In this document: in pieces, positions 25,578 to 31,858 of the stretch
Position numbering within the stretch: position 1 is the stretch's first letter
Layout: every line of letters starts with the position of its first letter
IMG/VR virus record: IMGVR_UViG_3300046514_000463
Coordinates: 1 to 41,679 of that record
Source: a virus
Length of the DNA: 41,679 nucleotides
Direction: 5' to 3' (one strand)
The notes under the pieces: generated by a model
The model's input: only the letters and a program-made list of their open reading frames with translations
Told to the model about the DNA's origin: nothing
Databases searched by the model: none
Translations under genes and position numbers: made by a program

Positions 25578-26159
25578 TCAAGGAATATTAAGCGAAATCA
25601 GCTTTGCATTACGGGGGATGTTAAGGTCGCGAATGCTGTGTACAATCCCTTTGCTTTCCGCGAATATCGGTGGTTTCGCCTCGCCCACGCGGAATAGTTC
25701 GCGAAGCTCTGAATCACTTAGATTCGTTCTGTTTGTCATAATTTGAATTATTTTATTTTCGTCCTGCTCCACGCCGCTGATCAATTCTCGCAATGTACTC
25801 AAGGTCAAGTTGGCAGCTTGTTGGACACCTACTGCGACGCCATGAAACAAAAAAGTTGAATGCTGACAGGCATAGCGCTTATCACCAGCCAGAAAAATTG
25901 CTGTGGCGATTGAATCTACAGAACCAGTATTGTGCATGATGATCTCAATCGGCAATCCTCTTAGAAAACTGTAGAGAGTGATCCCAGCAGCAACATTTCC
26001 ACCTGGTGAGGAGAAAGAAAAGTAAAGCGCTTCCGGCTGCAACTGCTCCAAGATTTCGGTGCAAACGGCCATGATCACCTTAACCTTTGTGTCGGTCACT
26101 TGGTCATATAAGTTGACATAGACTGTGTTCGCAGGGATGGTATCGTAGTCGTTAGCCAT
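25578..26159 (-). CDS. ClpP-like serine protease
   Basis: 193 residues. FSFSSPGGNVAAGITLYSFL, then VDSIATAIFLAG (nucleophile Ser in the place of the ClpP SM motif) and HSTFLFHGV (the His of the MIHQP region) give a ClpP/S14 crotonase-like fold. The position where ClpP has its third residue (Asp) reads NRTN by eye, so that residue may be replaced. GGAGA lies upstream of the ATG. It is not next to the capsid genes, as a ClpP-like prohead protease would be, but downstream of the repressor/ImmA pair. It may turn over a regulator or a host protein, or be a membrane-signal protease. Role unproven. Confidence 0.75.
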   Translation of the reverse strand: MANDYDTIPANTVYVNLYDQVTDTKVKVIMAVCTEILEQLQPEALYFSFSSPGGNVAAGITLYSFLRGLPIEIIMHNTGSVDSIATAIFLAGDKRYACQHSTFLFHGVAVGVQQAANLTLSTLRELISGVEQDENKIIQIMTNRTNLSDSELRELFRVGEAKPPIFAESKGIVHSIRDLNIPRNAKLISLNIP

Positions 26160-26196
26160 GCAAAGTTCTCCTATAAAAAATGATGATTCGAAAATC

Positions 26197-26223
26197 GGCG
26201 CCTGGGTTTGATGCCCAGGCGCC
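26197..26223. terminator. Hairpin between immA and the ClpP-like gene
   Basis: A perfect 10-bp stem (GGCGCCTGGG 26197-26206, CCCAGGCGCC 26214-26223) with a 7-base loop lies in the 126-bp gap. On the minus strand it is followed by GATTTTCG and later a T-rich stretch, so it is a possible partial terminator that lowers ClpP-like expression relative to immA. Confidence 0.55.
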
Positions 26224-26285
26224 TCTCTATATCAGTGGGGCGCTAATGATTTAGCAATCCGCCCCTCATAGCGTTTGTCAGGCGA

Positions 26286-26918
26286 TCAATTAGCTCGCAC
26301 ACGGGACATTAATCCCTCCGCTTTGATTCTGTGCTCCATGACAGCCTTTGAGACATCAAATCGAGATGACAGCTCTGTCGCGATTTGACTTTCGGCATAC
26401 GGCAAATAGTCTTTGGCCTTGAGGCCTTTGCTCTTTGCGATTTTCGTGTTCCGCTCGACGTCACCAAGCAGTTCATCGAACTCCCGGCTTAGATGCGGCT
26501 TCGGAACCAAGACTTTGCCGGCGAACTCATTGGCTTGATACTCCATCTTGTTAAGAACCGCGGGATCCAATCTATCTATAAATTGCTTCCATTCTTCGAT
26601 ATTGTGGAAGCAACAGTGTGTGAGCTCGTCTCCGTGAATGTATTTGTGGCCGATTTCGTGTGCTAGGGTAAACCTGTATCGAGTGCCGTACCTGGATGCA
26701 ACATCGTCGTCCACGTAGATGCACTTACCATCGCAGGTAATGAAGCCTTCTACTTCTATGATCCGTCGCAGACCGGGTGTGGGGATAATATCGATTTGTA
26801 GTTTATTGTCGATAATCCACTCAATGTCAACCGGTATCTCATCTTGCCAATGCTCTTTGAGAAAGCTAGTTGCGTAGTCCGTGATGGTATCATTCTTCAA
26901 GTACGGCACGTCGATCAA
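26286..26918 (-). CDS. ImmA/IrrE-family metalloprotease
   Basis: 210 residues with the zinc motif LAHEIGHKYIHG (H87, E88, H91) and a downstream helix KMEYQANEFAGKVLVP carrying the third-ligand Glu, both hallmarks of ImmA/IrrE (COG2856). The likely start is a TTG at 26918, with AAAGG about ten bases upstream and five bases after the repressor stop. In ICEBs1-like elements ImmA cleaves the ImmR repressor to trigger induction; the same pairing here suggests anti-repression. It is transcribed after the repressor from the promoter at 27368-27396. Confidence 0.85.
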   Translation of the reverse strand: MIDVPYLKNDTITDYATSFLKEHWQDEIPVDIEWIIDNKLQIDIIPTPGLRRIIEVEGFITCDGKCIYVDDDVASRYGTRYRFTLAHEIGHKYIHGDELTHCCFHNIEEWKQFIDRLDPAVLNKMEYQANEFAGKVLVPKPHLSREFDELLGDVERNTKIAKSKGLKAKDYLPYAESQIATELSSRFDVSKAVMEHRIKAEGLMSRVRAN

Positions 26919-26923
26919 GGTAA

Positions 26924-27301
26924 TTAAGCCTTTCTAATAATCTCGACCAGTTTTTCGATGCCGTCCTCGTTGAGGCGCTCGCCTCGCATAGTCCGAAAAA
27001 CTAGTGGCAGTTTCTTAACGAGCTCTTCGTCAGACATCACATCGGCGGGAATTCTTCCCGCCGCAGCGGCAGCAAAGTCAAAAAAGTAGTACCATTCCTC
27101 CGAAGAGCGCTCGATTTCGAGGTACTCGGCAAGCTCTTCGAGTTTTTCTCTGGAAGTTGGCGGCTGTAGTAACCCCCTTTCAATTTTGCTAATGTTTCCT
27201 GCATCAAGATTGTGAACCTCACAGAATTTTCTAAGCGTTAGCCCGCTTCTTAACCTCATCAACTTGAAGAATTCACCAAAAGTGAGATTCTCATACGGCA
27301 T
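26924..27301 (-). CDS. HTH repressor (ImmR/CI-like)
   Basis: 125 residues from the ATG at 27301 (AAGGAG six bases upstream; the frame is open to 27337). The N-terminal XRE helix-turn-helix (about 10-60) reads FFKLMRLRSGLTLRKFCEVHNLDAGNISKIERG. The C-terminal half is helical and lacks a LexA/CI-type Ser-Lys self-cleaving peptidase, which fits dependence on the ImmA protease encoded next. It likely keeps the prophage silent and autoregulates through sites at 27342-27420. Confidence 0.85.
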   Translation of the reverse strand: MPYENLTFGEFFKLMRLRSGLTLRKFCEVHNLDAGNISKIERGLLQPPTSREKLEELAEYLEIERSSEEWYYFFDFAAAAAGRIPADVMSDEELVKKLPLVFRTMRGERLNEDGIEKLVEIIRKA

Positions 27302-27341
27302 ACCTTTCTCCTTTGGACGGGTGTGGTCGGTTCGCAAAAGT

Positions 27342-27376
27342 CAACGCCATTCAAGGGCGTTGTAAAAAATATACAA
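27342..27376. promoter_or_regulatory. Overlapping operator-like inverted repeats
   Basis: CAACGCC (27342-27348) is complemented at 27356-27362, and TTGTA (27360-27364) by TACAA at 27372-27376, spacer seven in each. The second covers the -10 box of the repressor promoter, so it is a good candidate autoregulatory operator. Confidence 0.55.
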
Positions 27377-27396
27377 CAGTCGGAACCAAATGTCAA
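27368..27396 (-). promoter_or_regulatory. Promoter of the repressor-immA operon
   Basis: On the minus strand TTGACA (complement of 27391-27396) and TATATT (complement of 27368-27373) are exactly 17 bp apart, a near-consensus sigma70/sigmaA promoter reading into the repressor. Confidence 0.85.
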
Positions 27397-27420
27397 GAAC
27401 GAATGTTCGTGGACATTTGG
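27386..27420. promoter_or_regulatory. Nested palindrome with an SOS-box-like core
   Basis: Outer arms CCAAATGTC (27386-27394) and GACATTTGG (27412-27420) flank GAACGAATGTTC (27397-27408), which matches the Gram-positive-type LexA box GAAC-N4-GTTC. It abuts the -35 of the repressor promoter. LexA binding is inferred. Confidence 0.6.
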
Positions 27421-27496
27421 TGTTTCACAATATGTGGCCGCTACTCCAAAAATTGGCACTCCAGCCTACCAATTCTTCCACCCGCCGCGCTACCCC

Positions 27497-27985
27497 TCAC
27501 CCTACCCGTTTCGCACGCGCGGCCCTATAGACCGCCACAGTGATTTGATGGCTCCTGAGCCACGCCTTTGCTATGCCCACGCTGCCAAATTGTGCGACAT
27601 CCACGAACCACGCCCGCCGGCTGCGATCATAGAACAGCAGGGTCGGCGGCTCTAGTTGCCAGTCAAACAGAATCTGGCGCAGGATATTCGCTTCCTGCGG
27701 CCGCAGACCCCATTTGGCGTGACCATTGCGCCCGAACGGCAGCGGGATGAGGAAGCGACCCGTGGCGCCATCGATGTTGCACAGACCGCCGGCATCCGTT
27801 TCATAGGCGAGCTGCACCAGCCGGGCCAACGCCTCATTGAGAAGTTCGCATGTCGCCTGATCCACGTTGCGCTTGGAGAGCTGATCGGCCACGGCGCGCA
27901 AAGACGTACTTCGCTTTGGATCTGCGTTGGATATCGCGATTTTGCGCCCAAGCTCGCCCAAGATGCCGTTATTTGCGGAGGCCAT
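27497..27985 (-). CDS. Leftward early gene, unknown function
   Basis: 162 residues from the ATG at 27985 (AAGGAAA upstream); the longer frame to 28126 overlaps the membrane-protein gene in another frame and has an unlikely Cys/Trp-rich start. It has a helical N-terminal half (LRAVADQLSKRNVDQATCELLNEAL) and a mixed C-terminal half with QILFDWQLEPPTLLFYDRSRRAWFVDV. Not recognised. It is the last gene of the operon that starts at 29842, just before the repressor control region. Confidence 0.6.
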   Translation of the reverse strand: MASANNGILGELGRKIAISNADPKRSTSLRAVADQLSKRNVDQATCELLNEALARLVQLAYETDAGGLCNIDGATGRFLIPLPFGRNGHAKWGLRPQEANILRQILFDWQLEPPTLLFYDRSRRAWFVDVAQFGSVGIAKAWLRSHQITVAVYRAARAKRVG

Positions 27986-28394
27986 AGCGTTTCCTTCGCT
28001 CACGCGCTTCCAGGAAGAGTAGCCGCCACATGAGCAACGTATGGGCCAGCAGCGCGCCGTCGGGCGACACCCACACATGGAGCGCGTAAGCGCATAGCCA
28101 TACCAAGGCGAAACTGCCAAGGGCAAGCAAGAGCGCGGCCAGGCTCATAATCGGCACTTGAAAGCCAAGGATGCCCACCAGCGCAGCCACCAGTGCAGCA
28201 ACACCGGCCAGGGGCGCGGTTGCCAGCGTAAAGCCAAGGGCGCGGTCATGATACGAGCTGTGCGGGTACGGCTGGCTGATCGGGGCCGGTGGGAGATCGG
28301 TCGCACCCAGAGGGTTCCCGAGGATTTCGACGCGGGGCGGTGGCGGGTCGGGTGCGACGAAGTTGTCGCGTATGATAAGATTGTGTTTAGGCAT
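27969..28394 (-). CDS. Two-helix membrane protein
   Basis: 141 residues with a Pro-rich N-terminal 50 residues and two adjacent transmembrane segments (about 55-77, TLATAPLAGVAALVAALVGI, and 83-107, LAALLLALGSFALVWLCAYAL), followed by a basic C-terminus (RERRKRYGLRK). It overlaps the next gene by 17 bp. It could be a superinfection or membrane-stress protein; not recognised. Confidence 0.65.
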   Translation of the reverse strand: MPKHNLIIRDNFVAPDPPPPRVEILGNPLGATDLPPAPISQPYPHSSYHDRALGFTLATAPLAGVAALVAALVGILGFQVPIMSLAALLLALGSFALVWLCAYALHVWVSPDGALLAHTLLMWRLLFLEARERRKRYGLRK

Positions 28395-28424
28395 CAGATT
28401 TGGTGTCCCTTATCTGGTGTTAGT

Positions 28425-28454
28425 CGGCGCAAGTTGTTGTAGCAGCTTGCGCCG
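28425..28454. terminator. Hairpin in the leftward operon
   Basis: A 9-bp perfect stem (CGGCGCAAG 28425-28433, CTTGCGCCG 28446-28454) lies in the 64-bp gap between two minus-strand genes. There is no U-tract, so it may be a processing or pausing site rather than a terminator. Confidence 0.4.
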
Positions 28455-28458
28455 GCGC

Positions 28459-28653
28459 TTATTTCGGCAGTAGGTGTGTCCATTCCCGGTACAGGTAGCC
28501 GGGGATGGTGTAGATGAATTTGCCGTCACGGGACTTGCCAATGTAGAGGATGAGCGTGTCCCGGATGTATTTGGGCAGCCGCCAAAATTGCGCCTCTGGG
28601 ATTTCGAGCGTGACGGTGGGCGCGCTCAATTCCGCGTCGGTTAGCTTACGCAT
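28459..28653 (-). CDS. Small hypothetical protein
   Basis: 64 residues (LEIPEAQFWRLPKYIRDTLILYIG...). It overlaps the upstream gene stop by eight bases, which supports coupled translation. Mixed alpha/beta; not recognised. Confidence 0.55.
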   Translation of the reverse strand: MRKLTDAELSAPTVTLEIPEAQFWRLPKYIRDTLILYIGKSRDGKFIYTIPGYLYREWTHLLPK

Positions 28654-29335
28654 GGGCGGCTACTATGCCGTTGGCGGACTGTGGGACGCCAGCTTCGAGC
28701 TTGCCAATCAAAACCTGCGCCTCGACCGCCTTCAAATCGCTAAACTGGCGTACAGCGCCCTTGCTGGCTTGCCGGGCGCATTCGGCCTCATGGCGGCCCC
28801 AATCCGTGCCGTATGCTTGCGCCATCAGCTTGGTGAGGCGTAGGAGCTGGGCCGGTGAGGCGTCATCCGGTGACTTGGCGGGGCGGTCGCTGGCGGTGAA
28901 GATTGACGCGTCAGATTCGGGCAGGGAGCCGCCCTCGTCAAAGTCGGCTACGTCCTCGTCATCATCCAAGCCGCTCGGCTCTTCCGCCTGGGCAGCCACG
29001 GCGGGCTTGGGCTGGGCGGGAATCTCTTCGCGTACGCGGATGCAATCCTGCATCGAGCCGAACGCCTTGACTTTGGTTGGGTAGATTGTGATCCGCTGGC
29101 CCGTCCAGTCGTCTGTGGAATCGCCATAGAGCGCCACAATGATATGGGCGTTGGTGCTATTCATGACAAAGCCCTTTTGCGCCTTCTCAAACCATGCGAC
29201 TGGCTTCTGCACCCGCTTGTTATCGTGGGTGATCATCTCTTCCAGCGTGACGGTGCGGATCGTGAGCGTGTAGGGCTTGCCATTCAGATCGGCGGCGGTT
29301 AGGTACTTTGACGGGAAAACTTCTGAGATTTTCAT
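28646..29335 (-). CDS. Phage DNA-metabolism protein (OB-like N-terminus)
   Basis: 229 residues from the ATG at 29335. The N-terminal 95 residues (VFPSKYLTAADLNGKPYTLTIRTVTLEEM, then KPVAWFEKAQKGFVMNSTNAHIIVALYG, then GQRITIYPTKVKAFG) match a common but poorly named phage protein type found in replication and recombination operons, probably an OB-like fold. An acidic linker (about 123-150) and a C-terminal helical domain (SPAQLLRLTKLMAQAYGTDW...) like those ending RecT/Erf-type proteins follow. A single-strand DNA-binding or recombination-accessory role is likely but unproven. Confidence 0.65.
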   Translation of the reverse strand: MKISEVFPSKYLTAADLNGKPYTLTIRTVTLEEMITHDNKRVQKPVAWFEKAQKGFVMNSTNAHIIVALYGDSTDDWTGQRITIYPTKVKAFGSMQDCIRVREEIPAQPKPAVAAQAEEPSGLDDDEDVADFDEGGSLPESDASIFTASDRPAKSPDDASPAQLLRLTKLMAQAYGTDWGRHEAECARQASKGAVRQFSDLKAVEAQVLIGKLEAGVPQSANGIVAAHA

Positions 29336-29381
29336 GATCTTGATCGGGCGTGATCTCGTATGCGCCCACCCACGATTGTTC

Positions 29382-29678
29382 CTACCAGTTGCCGGAACGC
29401 CAGTAATCCTGATCGGCCAGGTACTCTTCATAATCCTCTGTCGCCGCCGCCTCGTCAATCAGTTGCTGCAATGGCTCCAGCCGTTCTGTGCAGCCGCTGA
29501 GCAAATCGACCACGAAGCCGCGATCTTCCAGCCACAAGATGAGGTCGGCGGCCATCGGCAGCTCGTTGCCGGTTTCACGCCGCCAGGCCAGCAATTCGGC
29601 GAGGCGGCTGTCAACGGTCACGACCGGCGGCGGGGCTGCGATCATCTTGCCAATCGCGAAGACGTATTGGGTCGCCAT
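29382..29678 (-). CDS. Early operon protein, unknown function
   Basis: 98 residues from the ATG at 29678, overlapping the preceding stop (TAATG); the frame open to 29801 is longer but would overlap that gene. The helical acidic C-terminus (LIDEAAATEDYEEYLADQDYW) and hydrophobic helices do not match a known family. Confidence 0.55.
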   Translation of the reverse strand: MATQYVFAIGKMIAAPPPVVTVDSRLAELLAWRRETGNELPMAADLILWLEDRGFVVDLLSGCTERLEPLQQLIDEAAATEDYEEYLADQDYWRSGNW

Positions 29679-29842
29679 TAGAAGCCCATCCGATCCGCGT
29701 AGCCGGCGGTGGCGCATTCGGCCTCGGCGTCGAGACAAGCCCACCAGCCTCGGCGCTGGGCGTTGTTCTGGCACGCTTCGATGGGTTGGCGTGCGACGCA
29801 CAGCGCGTAGCCGACTTGGTAATGCTTCTGTGATATACTCAT
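29678..29842 (-). CDS. First gene of the leftward early operon (small Cys-rich)
   Basis: 54 residues from the ATG at 29842 (AAAGG about 11 bases upstream). It contains four Cys (ALCVARQPIEACQNNAQ..., WWACLDAEAEC), possibly a small helical protein. It is transcribed from the consensus promoter at 29956-29984 and ends in TAATG coupling. Not recognised. Confidence 0.55.
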   Translation of the reverse strand: MSISQKHYQVGYALCVARQPIEACQNNAQRRGWWACLDAEAECATAGYADRMGF

Positions 29843-29955
29843 TTTTGTTGAAGCCTTTCTAAGAGAAGTAGGGCGGAAACCGTGAGGCGGGGTGCTAGAC
29901 ACACCTGCGCCTCTTTTTTTATTGGCTTGCGCCATGTGCGCTTGCCGTTGAATAG

Positions 29956-29984
29956 ATTATAGCACACCAGAATGTGCATGTCAA
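29956..29984 (-). promoter_or_regulatory. Leftward early promoter
   Basis: TTGACA (complement of 29979-29984), a 17-bp spacer and TATAAT (complement of 29956-29961): a full consensus sigma70 promoter driving the operon 29842 to 27497. Confidence 0.9.
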
Positions 29985-30012
29985 GTCTGATATTCAAAAT
30001 GTAGACTTGACA
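29979..30012. promoter_or_regulatory. Shared operator between divergent promoters
   Basis: TGTCAAGTCT (29979-29988) and its exact complement AGACTTGACA (30003-30012) each contain one -35 box, with 14 bp between. A dimeric regulator binding here would block both promoters; the HTH protein at 30067 or the repressor at 26924 are candidates. Confidence 0.7.
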
Positions 30013-30035
30013 GTGCAAGTAAATGGACGTATGAT
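30007..30035 (+). promoter_or_regulatory. Rightward promoter of the HTH gene
   Basis: TTGACA (30007-30012), a 17-bp spacer and TATGAT (30030-30035), reading into the HTH gene at 30067. Confidence 0.85.
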
Positions 30036-30066
30036 AGCTAGGCAAATCAACAGAAAGGGGCTTTAT

Positions 30067-30363
30067 ATGCAGCAAGAATTAAAGGTTGACGTCGCAGAGG
30101 TGCGCGCTCAAATGGGGCGCGCCAATATCAATCAGACTCGACTGGCGGAGTTGTCCGGCATCCATCGCAATACGGTCGTCAAGATTCTGAAGAATGAAAC
30201 GGCTGACCTAGAAAGCGTGGCGGCAATTGCGCGCGGTCTGAATGAGGCGTTGCGGGCGGCGGGTTATCCTGAGATCAACCCGATTGACCTGTTGAAGCCG
30301 GTGGGCTTCCCCTCCCCACAAATAGAAGCCCCGGTAGCCGTGAGACAGCCGGTCTTTAGCTAG
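30067..30363 (+). CDS. Small HTH regulator (Cro-like)
   Basis: 98 residues from the ATG at 30067 (AAAGGGG upstream). The XRE-type helix-turn-helix (about 20-60) reads RANINQTRLAELSGIHRNTVVKILKNETADLESVAAIARGL, followed by a Pro-rich tail. It is transcribed from 30007-30035 divergently from the leftward operon, in a genetic-switch layout. It probably controls the shared operator. It is followed by a GC-rich hairpin. Confidence 0.85.
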   Translation: MQQELKVDVAEVRAQMGRANINQTRLAELSGIHRNTVVKILKNETADLESVAAIARGLNEALRAAGYPEINPIDLLKPVGFPSPQIEAPVAVRQPVFS

Positions 30364-30367
30364 GTGC

Positions 30368-30395
30368 TGCCGGGGCAAAGAAAAACGCCCCGGCA
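30368..30395. terminator. GC-rich hairpin after the HTH gene
   Basis: TGCCGGGGC (30368-30376) is complemented by GCCCCGGCA (30387-30395). There is no U-tract. It lies four bases past the HTH stop and probably ends or stabilises that message. Confidence 0.55.
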
Positions 30396-30420
30396 TGTAT
30401 ACCGAAGCGTTTGACGTTTT

Positions 30421-30460
30421 GCATCTAGCCGCGAATCCTGGCAGACGACCGGCTAGATGC
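30421..30460. repeat. 11-bp inverted repeat in a leader
   Basis: GCATCTAGCCG (30421-30431) is complemented by CGGCTAGATGC (30450-30460). It lies upstream of the gene at 30518 and could be a leader hairpin or a binding site. Confidence 0.5.
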
Positions 30461-30517
30461 TTATGCCAACACCTGCCCAATGGGAGGTGGAGGTTTTGTG
30501 TTCAGAAAGGACAGCAA

Positions 30518-30739
30518 ATGTGCCGGTGTTTTTCGGCGGAAACAGAAGAAGCGCTTCGTGATCTCATCAATCATGAGAACGGCGCTGATGTCCGCAAGGA
30601 TATTGCCGAACGTCGGGTGCTAAACAGCCTCTTGACTGACCCATACCAACTAGAAATTGTGCGGCGGGCAGTTCGGTTCTATCTGGAACACAATCCTGCA
30701 AATTATGCAGAGGAACTGGCCTGGATACTCAAGCCTTAA
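30518..30739 (+). CDS. Small acidic helical protein
   Basis: 73 residues from the ATG at 30518 (AGAAAGGA at 30504-30511, seven bases upstream); the frame open to 30395 includes the inverted-repeat leader. Helical (DVRKDIAERRVLNSLLTD, EIVRRAVRFYLEH). It ends within the 3' end of the convergent gene at 30729. Not recognised. Confidence 0.6.
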   Translation: MCRCFSAETEEALRDLINHENGADVRKDIAERRVLNSLLTDPYQLEIVRRAVRFYLEHNPANYAEELAWILKP

Positions 30740-31067
30740 ACGCGTTGACCGTCGCCATCAGATGATCTGGGTTGTCATAAATTTGCGCCAGGGTATCTAA
30801 TCGGCGCTGCCAATGTTCGGCACTTGTCTTGCAGGACTGAGCTTTCGCGAGGAGGGCAGCTACTTGCCCTAATCCCTGGCCCGTCGCATTTTGGGCTTCG
30901 TTATCAAGCCTGCGGTCAATTTCTGCAACGATGAATAATGCAAAAATTTGGGCATAGATACTCTTGTAGCTCTGAAGCTGCTCGTCGATTTTGTCTTGAT
31001 ACTGATCTCTAAGAATCTCAAAGGCTTCGGCTGTATTTTCTTTAGAAAGAAGTAATTGCGTATCCAT
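30729..31067 (-). CDS. Helical protein, unknown function
   Basis: 112 residues from the ATG at 31067 (GAGGA five bases upstream); the frame continues to 31163 without a better start. The sequence is almost all helix (YKSIYAQIFALFIVAEIDRR could be a short membrane-associated helix). It starts only 22 bp from the divergent gene at 31090 and converges on 30518. Not recognised. Confidence 0.55.
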   Translation of the reverse strand: MDTQLLLSKENTAEAFEILRDQYQDKIDEQLQSYKSIYAQIFALFIVAEIDRRLDNEAQNATGQGLGQVAALLAKAQSCKTSAEHWQRRLDTLAQIYDNPDHLMATVNAFKA

Positions 31068-31089
31068 TAAATCCTCGAAAGGACAACTT

Positions 31090-31365
31090 ATGTCAGAACA
31101 AGAGAGCAGCGTGCAGCTTGGCAACTTATCGGGTTCTGTGGAACCTGAGCAAAACGAGTCCAATTGGTTGACACTCGATACATCCAGCCTTTACGTTCGC
31201 GTCCCGCAACCCGACCACCTCGTCCTTCGTGATGAGACCGGCCAAACCTGGGCCATCACGGTAGCGACGGATGGGCAGTTGCAGACGGCGAAGCATCCCG
31301 ACGGGGGATTAGAAGCAGAAATAGGAATCAACCTTTATCCTGATAATTCAGTAGAGATAGACTGA
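31090..31365 (+). CDS. Small acidic protein
   Basis: 91 residues from the ATG at 31090 with AAAGGA six bases upstream. Beta-like (SSLYVRVPQPDHLVLRDETGQTWAITV) with an acidic end. It overlaps the 3' end of the minus-strand zinc-ribbon gene. Not recognised. Confidence 0.6.
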   Translation: MSEQESSVQLGNLSGSVEPEQNESNWLTLDTSSLYVRVPQPDHLVLRDETGQTWAITVATDGQLQTAKHPDGGLEAEIGINLYPDNSVEID

Positions 31366-31616
31366 TTATCGAGAATTGGCCTGGCTGCAAAAAGCATGAT
31401 GTGGTGACAGGTAGAGCAATGAAGCGCAATGACTGGTGCGCCCGTACCGTATTCTGACGTGCCGTCGGGGCCATGCTCGACTAAGAGATACCGGCCATGC
31501 AAATTAAGATTTTTCTTTGATTGACATGCCGGGCAACCGGACAGCTTCAAGGTTTTCGTAAAGAACGCATAAGCACTGTCTCGCTCTTGTTCTGTCAAGG
31601 TGTCGCTAGCTGCCAT
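31335..31616 (-). CDS. Small zinc-ribbon protein
   Basis: 93 residues from the ATG at 31616 (GGAGG eight bases upstream). CPACQSK (C28, C31) and CSTCH (C68, C71) form a zinc-ribbon-like pair; the rest is compact. It could bind nucleic acid or act as an adaptor. Position beside attP suggests an accessory gene. Confidence 0.65.
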   Translation of the reverse strand: MAASDTLTEQERDSAYAFFTKTLKLSGCPACQSKKNLNLHGRYLLVEHGPDGTSEYGTGAPVIALHCSTCHHIMLFAARPILDNQSISTELSG

Positions 31617-31713
31617 TTGGAAAACCTCCTACGATTGATGTCCGCCCCACCCATCGCCAAACTGACCGCGATAGATGGGGCTACACCTTAACAACTGAAC
31701 AGATTCGTTATAG

Positions 31714-31755
31714 TGACCCCCCAGGGATTCGAACCCTGAACCCAATGATTAAGAG
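31714..31755 (-). other. attP: 3' half of a tRNA-Lys(CTT) gene
   Basis: Read on the minus strand the segment starts with an anticodon loop CTCTTAA (anticodon CTT), continues with a variable loop, a full T-arm (CAGGG-TTCGAAT-CCCTG) and an acceptor strand GGGGGTC plus discriminator A. No 5' half follows, and the anticodon stem no longer pairs, so this is not a tRNA gene but a copy of the 3' end, the usual attachment core. It lies beside the integrase gene. CAGTGGGT repeats at 31763, 31806 (inverted) and 31835 are candidate arm sites. Confidence 0.8.
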
Positions 31756-31802
31756 GTATTAACAGTGGGTTGAGGTAAAAGCGCGCCGAATTCAATAATA
31801 AA

Positions 31803-31845
31803 AACACCCACTGTAACTAATCGGTAGTTAGTTACAGTGGGTGTT
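31803..31845. terminator. Bidirectional terminator at the integrase end
   Basis: A perfect 18-bp stem (31803-31820 with 31828-31845) around a 7-base loop, with a T-run on the plus strand (31844-31850) and TTTTTATT on the minus strand. It ends transcription from the integrase and from rightward genes. Confidence 0.9.
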
Positions 31846-31858
31846 TTTTTGCTTAGAA

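Noticed and set aside
25458-25697. Plus-strand frame of 79 residues
   Set aside because: No ribosome site and it overlaps the end of the ClpP-like gene.
29839-30075. Minus-strand frame of 78 residues
   Set aside because: It covers the divergent promoters and has no good start.
31714-31755. Possible complete tRNA gene
   Set aside because: No D-arm or 5' acceptor strand follows and the anticodon stem does not pair, so it is only a 3' half (attP).
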